DNA of 64,000 nucleotides, from NCBI GenBank assembly GCA_051453625.1, contig JBOZIK010000001.1, forward strand, positions 63,998,969 through 64,062,968, in the 5' to 3' direction. Made by a program: the position numbers and the translations under genes. Under the pieces are notes generated by a model. It was not told the DNA's origin, made no database searches, and was given only the letters and a program-made list of their open reading frames with translations. The stretch comes from Welwitschia mirabilis. Lineage: Eukaryota > Gnetophyta > Gnetopsida > Welwitschiales. This document shows positions 49,666-62,269 of the stretch, piece by piece (positions within the stretch are counted from its first letter, which is position 1; every line of letters starts with the position of its first letter).

Positions 49666-49849
49666 ATAGTAGTTGAAAATTTGGCTGTCATAATTCTATC
49701 ACTATGCAATGAACATGTGAGAGCAACATTAGTTTTAGATGTTTTTTTAAAAGATAGTTTTCTATATATAAAGATCTCTCTAAGCTTATTTGAATGCTGT
49801 CACAGAGATATCGTTAAGCAATAGCTATGTGAGAGCATCATTCCATGCT

Positions 49850-51680
49850 TTTTTTATTTGTATCTTTAATCTATGTACAATGGTGGGCTACTCACTTTTT
49901 ACATACTCCACCAATTGTATTTCTTAAATCTAGGGGAATAGTAACATGAACGATACCTAGGTTGATGACTTGATCATTTTCTATAATAGTTAGTATCGTC
50001 GAATGGGTACTTCCATGAGAGAGTTTGCTTACATTTATATTTTAACACATAAAAATTGGCATTCATAACTACACTCAGGTACCAAAGGAATTGGTTCCAG
50101 CATTAGTAAACACTGACTAAGATAGTGATTCATACATATCTTGACATAAAGATTAAGAGAATTGATGTTGTATCATTACCTAGGTTGAGAATATGAGCAA
50201 CCATTAGAAGCACAAGTGTTAGCGCTCATGTAAGTGAAAAAGTAATAGCAAAAAGCTCTAGTGGAAAGCAAAAAGAGTGCACTCAATTATTATTGAGTGT
50301 GCTTGGTTGTTTCACATTTATCCCCTTGTTAACAATCTAAAGCCAAGGGAATTATTGAATTATCTATGGTTTTATTAAAATGGACTCACTAAATAGGTTC
50401 ATCATAGGTTTTGGGTTCAAAACTTATGTTCACCACATAAGGAGGAGTTGCCCTTCTCTGAGGGTTATCTAAAATTAAATCCATAATGAAATTAGATCTT
50501 GGGATGAAGTTCTTAGTTTTAGAATTAGAAGTATTCATGTTGAATATTAGTAAAATTTGGGTTGATAGCCCCCTTTCTAAAACTTTATCAATTCTAGGAT
50601 AATTAGTTTAGTACGATTATAATGAAGAATTACTAATATGAATTAGAATTTTAGTAAATTGCTAATTGAGTGATGGAGTTGGAATGGTAAAGGATTAAAA
50701 AGGACAAACGAAGTGGTATGATAAAACTACTAAACTATCCAGTGATTTTAACTCACCATTAAGATGATTAGTATGAAGGGAATAAATAAGAGATCACTTA
50801 CACATGTATCATTATTTTGGAGTGCATGGATTCCAGTAAGTCTCTACCCTAATGATAATCATATTGACTTAGTATAATTGTCTTGAGTCAATGAGGGAAA
50901 AATAGAGAATTATCTTATTATTCTATAAGCATAATATAATAATAAGATTATTTCCTCTTTGTATATGCCCCTTGGATATTTTGATAGCTACTACATTATG
51001 ATAAAATCTTTCATAATTTGGCTAGTGATAGTAAAGTGCACAATGCAATGTAGAATAGTATGGTATGAGATTCAAGAAAGATGAAAAGGCTCATGGGAAA
51101 AAGAAAATGGAAGACTATGTTGCAAGAGGAATTTATTTATTATTTCAAAATAGAAGCCACTATGAGGAGAGTGCAATCACTGTTAAAGGAGTAAAGACCC
51201 ATAGGTTTTACCTAGATCATGGCTAACTAACCCCCTAGTGGAGTTTTCATAGCTATCATATTACACTACCATAGGCCCCTCTCAGGAAATTTAGATCCAG
51301 TGTACTTGTAGTAGAACATGTATGAATTTATTATTCTACTTGTATTTCATCATCATAATTTTTACTTTTTTTATATGTGAATTTTATTAAGCAACATTAT
51401 TTTGTGAAAATTAAAGTGAATGATGATGGATGACTAACTATTAGAGTTATACTTAAGGATGGAATTTATCTAACACTAGAATTATGATTGAAATATTAGT
51501 ACATTCCTTTATAAATCTATACATTTTTATGATGCTGAAGTGATCATAAAGTATATTAGACATTTAATTCTAACAGAAGGTAATAGGATAGCTTTCCTAA
51601 ATAGAAATGGAAAAATTTGATAAGTGGATGGGTGTTAATGTAATGTGCTAATTTGTTAGACAATAGTGAAGGCTAGATGA
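49850..51680. other. AT-rich DNA, 3' region of element D
   Basis: By position this is between integrase and the 3' LTR of element D, where Athila elements carry an additional ORF. No protein could be read here with confidence, and no boundary of a 3' LTR was found. Confidence 0.3.
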
Positions 51681-54600
51681 TGAATGGAATCATCAATGGG
51701 GATTTTGCTCTCTATTTTAGATGATTCCTTGAGTATAAGAAACATGAGTTCTAGCTTGTCCTCATGATGTAACTTTAAATAATGACCATTTATTATGAGT
51801 TGACTATCATTTTAAAGGTCTTAGTTTTATTTACTACTTTTTTTACTTTTTAATTTTTACTACATAAAAGAGTACTTTCTATTTGATAACCAATTTTCTA
51901 GGGAATTTGTGTAATCTCATATGATATAGTAGAACCTTTTCGCTTGAGTGAAATTTTTTAAATATTTTTTATATCATGATATTTAATTTATTTTTCTTTA
52001 ATATTCATTATTTGTTTACTGCATTGGATCATATTTCATCTAATTTTGCCAATTATAGTAATTTTTCTATAATGTTTTAATCATTGTTAAGGTTCAACGT
52101 TTAAAGTAGATTCTAAGATTTGTATTAGATCTTAGGAGGTAGTAGGCATTATTTTCTGTAAACTAACTAGTATGGCATATATCCTAAGAAATTTCTCCAT
52201 GTACTCTTGTAAGTCCATAATGCATCATTCAATTTCTTATACTAATCCTTATTAGAGTTCACAGCTTTAATCAAAATATTCTTGATTTCTCGGTTTGGGT
52301 TTTCTACCTATGCATTGGCTTAAGGATGATATGTGGAATCTATCTCATGTATAATCCCCATTGATTACATTAACCTATTCATGGTTTGATTTACAAAATG
52401 TATTTTTGTTCACTAATTAGTTCCTTTCGGTGTCTGATTTGTTATAAGACATGTTCTTTGAGGAATTGACTATTGTTTTTACATCATTTATTTTGTTACC
52501 TTGGCCTCTATCCATTTGGTAATATAATTGACATAGATTATTATGTATTAATATCCATACAATTCTAGAAAAGGTCTAGTAAAATCAATTCCCCATACAT
52601 CAAATGATTTACATTCTAAAATAGTGTTCAATAGTATGTTATCTCTTTTTGTTAAACCTCTAATTTTCTAATAATGATCACATTTGAAGACATAGCCTTG
52701 TGAGTCTTAGAATAAATTATGCCAATAGAATTCACTTTGCAATATTTTTTGAGATCTCTTCTCCCCATTGAAATGACCTCCATAACTATTATTATGACAT
52801 AATCATAGGATCTTTCATTATCCCCATTCTAGAATACATCATTAGGTTATTTTATCTTTTCCTATTTGATATAGGAATGAGTTCTATTAAATATAATTTT
52901 TAATCCTTTTCATGAATACTTTCTTTTTCCTCCTTAGACCAAGTGCATGAAACATAAAGGATAGAGAGATAATTAGCTATATCAACATATCATGGATCTT
53001 GATTTCTAAGAACCAACATTTACCATTAACAGTTTCTCATTAGGAAATGCATCATTAAATGTATCTTCAGTTTTATTCATTAGCGGTAATTCTAAGCATG
53101 AGAGATGACTGATTAATACATCCTGTTTTTCTCATTTATCCATAATGTCTAGGTTAAATTCTTTTATGAGTAAGCACCAATGCATAATTTATAGATTATT
53201 AATCTAATTTTTTGCTAGTAATTTAATAGCTAAATGGTTAGTATATACTCATATTTTAAATCCAATGAGGTAATTTTAAAACTTATCTAGTGTGGTAGTG
53301 ATGGCTAACAAATTTTTTTTTAGTAGTCATCTAATTGCATGGGTTTGCACTGACAGATTTTGAGATGTAGTAGATGATGTGCAGTATATGATCAATGTAT
53401 TACCCTAAGAGTACACCAATGGAAGTATTACTTGCATCACATATTAAGTTAAACATGTATTACCAGATTGGTGTACTAAGGTAAAGTGTAATGATGACCT
53501 TTTTTTAAGAGTTTAAAGGCTTCTTCACATGGTTTACTCTAAATAAAGGAATTATCATTTTCTAGTAATTCATATAAGGGCTTTGCAATTTTAGAGAAAT
53601 CCTTGATAAATTGCCAATATTATCCTAGATGTCCTAAGAATCCTTTTAAAGTTCATAGAATAATTGAAGTAAACAAGGTAGTAATAACTTAAATCTTTTT
53701 AGGATATATTGTTATATTAGTTTGGGAGACAATGTATCCTAATATAATGTGATATAACTATGATATAAATATAGAGGGGTGTTTTAAGATTTAATTAAAA
53801 GAATAATTATATACTAAGAAATCACCCATGAAGATTTTAACAAAATCTTCTAACATATCTGAAAATTGACATCATGGCTCTTCAAAAAGTGGTAGGAGCA
53901 TTGCATAACTTAAAAGGCATTTTTTGGTGAGCAAAAGTGCTAATGATGAAATCAAGATAGTTTCATGTTAATCTTTAGAAGCTATAACATTTTGGTTGTG
54001 TCCACTCAATCTATCAGAAAAACAATAGTATTCTTCACCTAATAGTTTTTCCAAGATTTGTTTAATACAAGGGATGAAAAGGTGGTCTTTTTGGTATGCT
54101 CATTTAGTTTTATAAAGTTATACTCTCCACTTGCTATTTTTCTTTGATATTACCATAATGAAAATCATCCATTTACTATTTAATATAATGTAAATAATGC
54201 CTTCCTTCCATTACTTATTTATTTCTTCCTTAATTACCTTCTACAATATAGAGTTTAAACATCAAGAAGATTGCCTAACTGGTTTCATATTGTCTTCTAA
54301 ATAGATTTTGTGCATGACAAGGATTGGTGAAATTTCCTTTTGCAAATGTTTATATGATCAAAAAAATGCTCCCTTATTTTATTTGAAAATTTGTATTAAC
54401 TACTTTTCTTACTTAGGTTTTAGTTTACCACTAATGATTAAGGATTTGATCTTCAATTCATTAACAAAGACATATTTTAGTATGAAAAGCAATTTCTTAA
54501 GCTCTATGATTTTCTTTCTTTAAATCTCTTAGCCATTAAAAGGACCAAAAAGTAGGATTTCATCAATCTTTGTAGCATTACTTGATTGATCAATTGACTC

Positions 54601-55300
54601 AAGAAGATTTCTGCGATCATTTTTCACTAGTAATTAAAAAGATATTTGATGAGCAAATCCTTAGTGGTGATGTCAATGTATCTAGATTCTTTCCTAGATT
54701 GTCCTTCTTTTTATTATTTTGATGGATCGAAGATATTCATGTTAATCTTTATGTTGATAAACATTAATTATACTAGCCTTATTAGATAATGAACTACTAT
54801 GTCTATTATGGTTAACCAATGAATTCTTAGTATGATTGAAAAAAATTCCTCTATGATGTCTAGAATGTTAAAATTAGTTAAGTATATCCTTAATTGACCT
54901 AGGAAAAAAATCTTTAATAATTTCCTTTAGGCTAGTAATATATCCATCAGCTAAAGGTAAGGTTATTTTGATTTTAGAGTACTTTGTTAGTACTTTGTTA
55001 GTACTTTGTTAGTCCCAAAGTTTTGCATAAGTAAGATGGTAGGATGTTGATGCTTTCTCCTAAGTCTAGTAATGCATATGGTTTTTAGTATTAATGACTA
55101 TAGGAATTATTAACAATTTAGGATTCTTATCTTTGGGATGAAAATTTTTCTTCATCATTTAAGTGATATTCTCCACTAGATGAACTTATTATGGTATAAA
55201 ATTTCTCTTCTTTTTTAACACAATTCTTAAAGAAACTTAAAATAGAGAGGTGTATCCTTAAATGCTTGACTTAAGGGTATTTTCAATTCTACTTACTTAA
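51680..55300 (-). pseudogene. Element D pol: protease, RT, RNase H, integrase
   Basis: Protease is read as ALLDLGESINILPSYL with KTLGLTK (55,076-55,010), the D-L-G retained. Just after it lie three perfect copies of AGTACTTTGTT (54,978-55,013). RT carries IFMGDFLVY near 53,835, with G where the second residue of the M-D-D active site should be D. RNase H shows CDASNTSIGVLLG (about 53,450-53,410). Integrase shows IIHEIDSTYHP, then NREIKNILIKAVNS (about 52,350-52,260), and NGHYLKLHHEDKLEL near 51,750. Stops occur throughout, several at Q or W positions. The family is Athila-type Ty3/gypsy, like element C. Confidence 0.85.
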
Positions 55301-56079
55301 ATGACTGGTTCAGGTTTTCATTCTCTATCATATTTTATTTTAACCATTTTGAAAAAGAAAGTTTACTAAATGGTTTTTCACTAGGATCAATTGAAAATTA
55401 AGGAGGAAAGCTTTCTAGTTTTATTAGTTCTTTTGGTTCTTATTCTTTTTCCCTAGGCTTTAGTTATATTGGTTTATTTTGAGATGATTTATTTTTATTC
55501 TTTTCAGATGGTGTATGCATTATATCTTCTAGTTGTTTTCTATTTATGGCTATGACTGCCCTTACTTACTCATGAATTTTGTTGCTAGGATTTGACTTAC
55601 CTTATTATAGTAACCCTAACTATTGCTTCTATGTTAAGTTCACAAGCATACATTCCATATTTCTCACTTTTTTATTCATTATATTAATCTATTATTTAAC
55701 TGCTTGAGTCATAATCTTCTATTAGTAAAATTATTTAAATTTGGAATTTTTAGTGTTTTCTTAATAAGGATGATACTGTGATCTAAAGTTTCCAAGTTTA
55801 ATAGATAATCATGATTAAAATTTTAATTTCCTTATGATGGGATTCTTGGATAGTTCAAAGGATTATTTGGTGGAGCTAGTATACTAGATGAGGAAGGAAT
55901 GGTGCTATTTAGAAGCCACACTAGACAATTTAATATTTTATTTATAGTGTATTTTAGGTCTTATTTCATAGGTTTTATGATCAATTTGACCATTTTCTAA
56001 TGTTAAGAATAAAAGAAATGATATTGGACATAATTTAAATCAAATTAGATGTTCATTTAGATAATATTAGTATAGAAAA

Positions 56080-56260
56080 TTACTATAGTAAAGTTATTGT
56101 AGTACTTAAAGTTATCATAGTAGTCAAATTTACTATAGTAGAGGCACTATAATAGGTTACTGTAGAATTTCCCACCTTGTTATTTAAATGATATTTTAGG
56201 ATAACAAACTTATAGTAGAGTTACTATAGAATTTACTATAGTAAGTTACTATAGTGTCAT
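56080..56260. repeat. Cluster of TACTATAGTA palindromes
   Basis: TTACTATAGTA or its variants (TACTATAGAAT, TATAGTAGAGTTACTATAG) occur at least six times in 180 bp. Each is a near-perfect 10-bp palindrome. Confidence 0.75.
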
Positions 56261-56371
56261 CTATCTCATCATCTACATGATTCTAACAAAGTGGTAGCTA
56301 GTATAGAATCATTAAAAAGCATGCTTTTTAATAGTAAAACCTATTGTTCCCCTATGGTTGTGTGGATAATG

Positions 56372-56560
56372 CCTAGACAACGTTAAAAACATTCAAAATT
56401 AATAGGTGTTAAGCATTACAAAGTACTTTCCATTGTAACCTACCTCATTATTCAGATAACACCTAGGATAACATTAAGGACATTCAAAATTAATAGGTGT
56501 CAAGCATTAAGGATCAGTTGCCATTATCATTCACCTCATTATTAAAATATAGTCCCTTGT
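56372..56560. repeat. 91-bp imperfect tandem duplication
   Basis: CATTCAAAATTAATAGGTGT at 56,390 recurs at 56,481, with similar flanks (CCTAG-ACAACGTTAA / CCTAGGATAACATTAA; TAAGCATTA / CAAGCATTA; CACCTCATTATT). Period 91 bp, two copies. Confidence 0.8.
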
Positions 56561-59047
56561 GACTTTTAGTTATCTATTTAAAAGTGTAATTAAACCTTAT
56601 TAAATTTTAGTTTCAAAGGTATCCTTTCACATCACATCCTTGGTGATCTTAACAGCTGACTTAAGACTATAAATACCCTAATAAACACTTCATTTATTAT
56701 CAATTTAGTATCTTATAATAATTGAAGCATTAATCAACAAAGATCTATCCTAGTTTTGAGAAGGGTTTTCCTTGATGTTGGGCTAAAGATCCTTCATTAG
56801 GATACTATTACTGATTAAAGGATATAAGCATTATTTGTAATTCAATAAATAATAAAGTATGTTTTATTTAGTTATCTCTTTTTTTATTCCTTATTTTCCA
56901 TGATGTATTTTCTTCAAGCTTTAAGTAACATTCATAAAGATATGTTATGGTTTTTGAGGAACAATCTAGTTGATAATAAATTGGTAGTTTGATTAATTAA
57001 ATTTCATTAGGATTATATTCATTTAGCATAGTTATTTTACATTTCCTTACATCATATCATTTGCATCATTGCATTGTTCATTTTGATGATTTAAAAACAT
57101 AGTCAATTCTATTCTTCTTTCTCTAATTATTTATCTCTTATTAGAATAAGATTTTCTAACATAACTCACTTTTCTTAAAGTTTATGAATCTAAGTCCAAT
57201 ATCATCACTATATTAGGGGTGTTGTATTGCCTTGGGAAAAATCATTTCTTTAATAGAATCTAGTATGTATTATCAAGCTTTACAAGCTTAAGCCTAATGT
57301 CCTAGATGTTCATAAAGTAGGCATGTTTCTACATTTTCTATGCTTAGTACATTTACCTCGGGTTGGGATTATGATTATAATGGATTCTCGTTGTGGTGTT
57401 GGTTGAATAGTTGTAATGGTTGGTTATGATTGGAAAGTTGATTGAGATAGTTATGATTTTATGATGATATTTGTTGAGGCTTGCTTCATCTGTTTTATTT
57501 CTTGACCATTATTACTTAGTCTTGGGCCACCATAGTCTGTTTTAATCTAGTGGCTCACCTATTACTCTAATCAATAACTCTTTTAAAATCCTAAATGCTT
57601 CCTTTAATGTTTTGTTCAAACTATTTTCTCCTATTACAAAATCTACATGTTGCCTAACATACTTATCTCATTATTCAATGAAAATTTTAAGAAGTTAATA
57701 AGAGGAAAATCCATGATTTAGGTTATATTGATATAACCTATAAAGTCAATTATAAGTTTCTTCATAACATTTCCATTCTCTTTGTTGAAACCTCATGAGT
57801 TGTTTCCTAATGCTGTATAGTTTATCACCTAAAAGTAGTTTTCTCATAAAAAGCATTTTTAAATTCATCCCAATTTTAAATGGAACTTTATAGGGTTTAT
57901 AGCCAAAAGTTTTATTTTTTATTTGAGATGGTTCTAAAAGTGATCATCTTCATTCTGTTAGTGACTACTGAGGCTAGTAAATCTATCATGTTTTTAAACT
58001 TAATTATACGTATCATGGGGTATTCTCCATTAGTTTTATGAAAGGTAGGTAAAACTTGTACATTTCTAATTTCTACATATGATTTAAGAGGTAATATTAA
58101 GGGTCCATCATAAATTTGTACTTGTTAAAAATTCAAATCCTTTAGTATAGGTACAATTTGATTTGGATTTTCTATGTTCATTATAAGTCCAAAATTTTCA
58201 AATCATTCAAGAGTAGTAGGAATGATTTTGGTTGGCATTACATAGCTAAATTATATTTCTAGATTAGATAGTAATCCTTTAGGATATGTAATTAGCATTG
58301 TAGGATTCTAATTGGTTATTAGTAAAATTAGAATGACATACATTATCCCCAAATCATTATATATGTTGAACTAACAACTATCACTGGTAGTCTAAGTGGT
58401 TGGAATGGTGGAGTAGGATATGTAGTCTAAGGGAAGGTATGAGTAGTTTTGGATGTATTGTTAACATTTTCTAGGGTATATCTAGGGTTCTATTTGTTAA
58501 TCAAGTTGGATTTATGCACTTAACTAGATGCTCTCATGAACATGTTTTTAATTGCTTGGATCTGACTACCTCTAGAGGTAGGAGCTTACTAGTTGGTTCT
58601 AGGAGGTATGAGTTTACTAGCTAGCTCTAAGAATATTATTCTATGACACTTCTTCTATGACCCTGTTATCTCTTTATATTTATATTTATTATTGAATTTA
58701 TTAATGAATCTATTCTAGCACATATGAAGGTCCTTGTGAAGGATGTAATAGAACTAAGTATGAATGGTTATTTGGGTTTGTTTTATGAATTTCTTCTATT
58801 GCTTCTTCAAGAGTGGTAGTATTAACTCCAAATTTCATCCTTGCTTTAGAGGTTGGCAAGCATGGTAATATTGATTTTGTTTTTTCACAGTTGTTTCTTC
58901 TAATTTTAATAGAGGACCAAGTACTTGTTTCAAAACTTATGGATTTTTAGTGATATTGAGTTTTTTGTTATTCATGTTCAACTACATTCATTAGGTCATA
59001 CTCAAAAGGGTGTGATGGAGTTTCTAGTTTTTGTAGATTTTTAGTTT

Positions 59048-59147
59048 NNNNNNNNNNNNNNNNNNNNNNNNNNNNNNNNNNNNNNNNNNNNNNNNNNNNN
59101 NNNNNNNNNNNNNNNNNNNNNNNNNNNNNNNNNNNNNNNNNNNNNNN
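59048..59147. other. Assembly gap, 100 N
   Basis: Unknown-size gap. TTTAGTTT occurs at both edges, a short overlap that could be chance. Confidence 0.99.
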
Positions 59148-60372
59148 TTTAGTTTGTAGTAAACTTTATAGAGTGTCAACTCTTATTCTTTCCCCTAAAC
59201 ATAGTGGGATAGACTCATTTTATTCTAGGTTAATGGTGATATATTGTAGATATTTAGATAAGAAGTTTCTAACCCACTTAGATTGTTGATTTTTATGTGT
59301 TCATTTAGGTTTTTAGATAAAATATTTATTTTTATAAAACTTTCAACACCCTTCTAAGTAAACTAATAAATGAAAAATAAAATAACTTCTTAAATTTTTA
59401 AACTATAAAGCAAAATTCTTAGAATAGTAAATTATTTTAAAATTAAAATACTCTACTTATGAAATTTCTTATGAAAGCATTTTTTAGAATATAAGTAAAC
59501 AAAAAAGTTAGGGTACTTACCTGAACCTACCATTTAATAAAGGACTTAATTAAAGAGTCTTTTTTCCTTCTTTTGATTATTTGACATGCATTAAGTAATA
59601 CTTATAATAGAAAACTCAAAAGACATCTAATAGTATTCATGATACCATTTATAGCTTATAGAGACAGAAAAAAATGTAACATTGAAAAATCAAATAAATC
59701 TAAATGTCATTATACTCTAAAATAAGAAAATGAGAAACCAAAAATTTAGAATATAAAAATGCAGGAATTAAAACTCAAAAAAAAAAGGAATGTATACTTT
59801 TTTTATCCTGTTGTTGGTAGATATAATTGTGATAGATTTATTATGTGACAATAAAAAATTAAACTGCTTACGACAGAGCATGGAAAAATTCTATTGAATG
59901 AAACTAGAAATTTAATAGGAATATAAATACAAAAACTTATCACATAATGATGAAAAATAAATAGTATTTTACAAGACAAGTTATAGTATAGAATTCAATG
60001 TATCACATAGCAATAAACATATAAAAAGAGTTGTGATAATTGTAATAGAAGCTATTGCCATGCAATACCAAATTAACTATGATGTAATGAAATGCAATCT
60101 AAATACCTTAAGATAAATTATAAATTTAAGAATGAAAATTTATGAAAATAAAATTACAAGAAAAAGAAATTTGAAGAATAAAGACAAAAAAGAAAATTTT
60201 TGAAATAAAATTACAATATTAAAACTTAATCTATTGATTCATGAAAAAAAGTTATCTATGAATTAACTTGCATAAAAAATGTTTCTAGAAAGTAGAAATG
60301 TGAATGAAATGTAAAAGCTTGCTTAAAAGGTTTAGATTTCCATCCTATTCCAAGATTAAAGTTGCCAGTGAT
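59148..60372. other. AT-rich DNA, leader and gag 5' side of element D
   Basis: No protein read here. It lies between the D primer-binding site and its gag core and so should be the untranslated leader plus the gag start. Confidence 0.35.
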
Positions 60373-60390
60373 TTCCTGGAAATGATGCTA
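60373..60390 (-). other. Element D primer-binding site (tRNA-Asp type)
   Basis: Minus-strand TAGCATCATTTCCAGGAA aligns without gaps to TGGCGCCGTTGCCGGGGA with 7 differences, 6 of them G-to-A or C-to-T and one transversion. Its place above the D gag is as expected. Confidence 0.6.
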
Positions 60391-60395
60391 AAATG

Positions 60396-61800
60396 ATAGG
60401 GTAGTAGTAATTATTTAAATTAACTACAACCTATCTTGCCATATCCTAAGAAGCTTTCAATGTAAACCTTAGATAATAGAAGCTAGGATTGAAATATTGT
60501 TTATATTTAATCACATTCCTTAATTTTAAATAATACTTTAAATAACATCATTTTGAAAAAGAGAAATTTAAAAAAAAAAAGATAATAATCAGAAGGTAAA
60601 CTTGCAAAGAGAAAATGGACAACCACTGTTCTATACTTTTGATAGTTTATCATTCTATTAGTAGTATGTTACTTATAGTTTTAATTTAAATGAAGTTAAA
60701 ATTGGTTATTTTAGGGATGTATGTTATAAAATAGAGGAATCACTAACTAAATAATAGGATTATTCATTAAACTAATTGGTAACCTTAGGCTATTGATACT
60801 TTCTAATCGATAGGGTCGCAAATGTAATTTGAATGAAAAAAAATGTTAGCAAGTGCTTTTAAATAATGCTATAATGTAAATTACATTTGGATGTGCTAAA
60901 AGCAAAATAATATATTTAATTAATTCATGAAATAGAAAGAATTAAATAATAAGAAAGAACTGGACTTCTGTGACAAAAGAATTTCAATAGAAATAAAACC
61001 TTCAAGACATCACCTATCATGGAATTAAATCAATATTTCCGAGAAGACTGAAAATGAATTATTTATTACATTTAAATGATGATTATAAGAAAATTATATA
61101 TTTAGTAGCTAAAATCCTATTTGTATCCAATTCTTCTTTCTTTCACTAATTAAGCAACTTTTCCAATATTATAGAGGAAGTACTTATAATGATTTGTAAG
61201 GGAAATTTGGGTAAGATGATAAAGGATTCCATATAAGGAAGATAGAATTTTAATTATAATTTTTAAATTCTTATCTTTACATTGATTTTAATATGAATCC
61301 TTACATAATTTATTTCTTTTACCTGCATGTCATCTAAGCGATAATTGTAAAATATCCTATGATACTTATCATGCTATCATCACTGTGTGTTGTAATAATC
61401 CCTCACTATGGTATGCATACTATTACTTAAAATGAGTTGAACTTATCACCAAACTATCACTTTACAATAGCATGATTGTCTTTATCCTTATTGATAAGCA
61501 ATAAGTCATGGATGATATTGTCTTTATTATTTGTCATTAGGTGATAAAGCTATCACAATGATGTCATTGAAAAATATGTTTAGATATCACTTCCTATGCA
61601 TATTCATTTATTCTCATGACTTAGATAGTCTATCACTGATACCCAATGACAGGTACTTTATTATGTTGTACTAGGTTTGATCATCCTGGGATTGCACTGT
61701 AATAAAACTATATAACTCATATTATTGCTGAATGATACCTACATATACACATTATAACTATTAAATTTGGTCATAGGTCTATTGTGAAATTACGGATCTA
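60396..61800 (-). repeat. Putative 5' LTR of element D
   Basis: Assigned by position only, directly beyond the primer-binding site. It contains the TATCAC-motif stretch at 61,340-61,720 that resembles 49,030-49,480. The upper end is not defined. Confidence 0.35.
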
Positions 61801-62269
61801 GAAAAAAGTTAAATACTCTTTAGTCTAATACATTTTATTATTTTAGTATCTTCAACATGTTACTTTATAACATAACTCATTTTAATCCAACTTATAGTAA
61901 ATTCTAATGTGAATTATAATAAAATATGTAAAAATTTCAAAATGAAATATGTATTTTTAATTAATATTATTTTTTAAGTATATAGTTATTATTTTTCAAT
62001 GGATTTTATAGTTTTAAAAATGAATAAAATAGTCAACCACTTAGTTTCCATAATCTCATAAAGATCTTTTATTAAAACCTTTAATGCTTTAATTAATTGT
62101 AAGATTATCTTATAAAAATATATTTTGAGAACATTATTATTAAACTTAATGATTTTAATGCTATAAAACAATACCTGATAGGTAATGATTTCAAACACAT
62201 TGACATGTTAAAAAGTAAGCCTCTTAATATTAAGTCACCTCCTTATAACCAAAATAGTTCCAATATGAC

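Larger units (their letters stand above)
56010..57060 (+). mobile_element. Putative solo LTR or LTR fragment, plus strand, inside element D gag
   Basis: Interrupts the minus-strand gag of element D. On the plus strand it has an LTR-like promoter, CTATAAATAC at 56,667-56,676, and an AATAAATAATAAAG signal at about 56,844-56,857. It also holds a 91-bp tandem duplication and a cluster of TACTATAGTA palindromes. Ends and target duplication could not be fixed, so boundaries are approximate. It could instead be a non-coding insertion of another kind. Confidence 0.45.
55300..58300 (-). pseudogene. Element D gag, decayed and interrupted
   Basis: Minus-strand reading from the top gives a capsid-like core: LPTFHKTNGEYPMIRIIKFK, SSIXNWDEFKNAFYEKTTFR (X is a stop), and STKRMEMLXRNL, which match the Athila gag pattern F-G-EPY--L--F, S-W-EM---F--K--P, F---WERFK-L. 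A polar, proline-bearing part follows near 57,500-57,250 (NNGQEIKQMKQASTN). The gag end, with the phrase PLSQAFKDTPLYFKFLKEL-type (one stop inside) leading to protease, is at about 55,300-55,200. Between them sits the plus-strand LTR-like insert at about 56,010-57,060. Confidence 0.75.
51680..61800 (-). mobile_element. Element D: Athila-like retrotransposon, minus strand
   Basis: Domain order in minus orientation: primer-binding site (60,373-60,390), gag core (about 58,250-57,100), gag end (about 56,000-55,400), protease (about 55,080-55,010), RT (about 54,250-53,500), RNase H (about 53,480-53,150) and integrase (about 53,000-51,700). A 5' LTR would lie above 60,396. The gag is interrupted at about 56,010-57,060 by sequence with plus-strand LTR features. 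The 3' LTR is not placed, so the low boundary given is that of the integrase. Confidence 0.7.
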
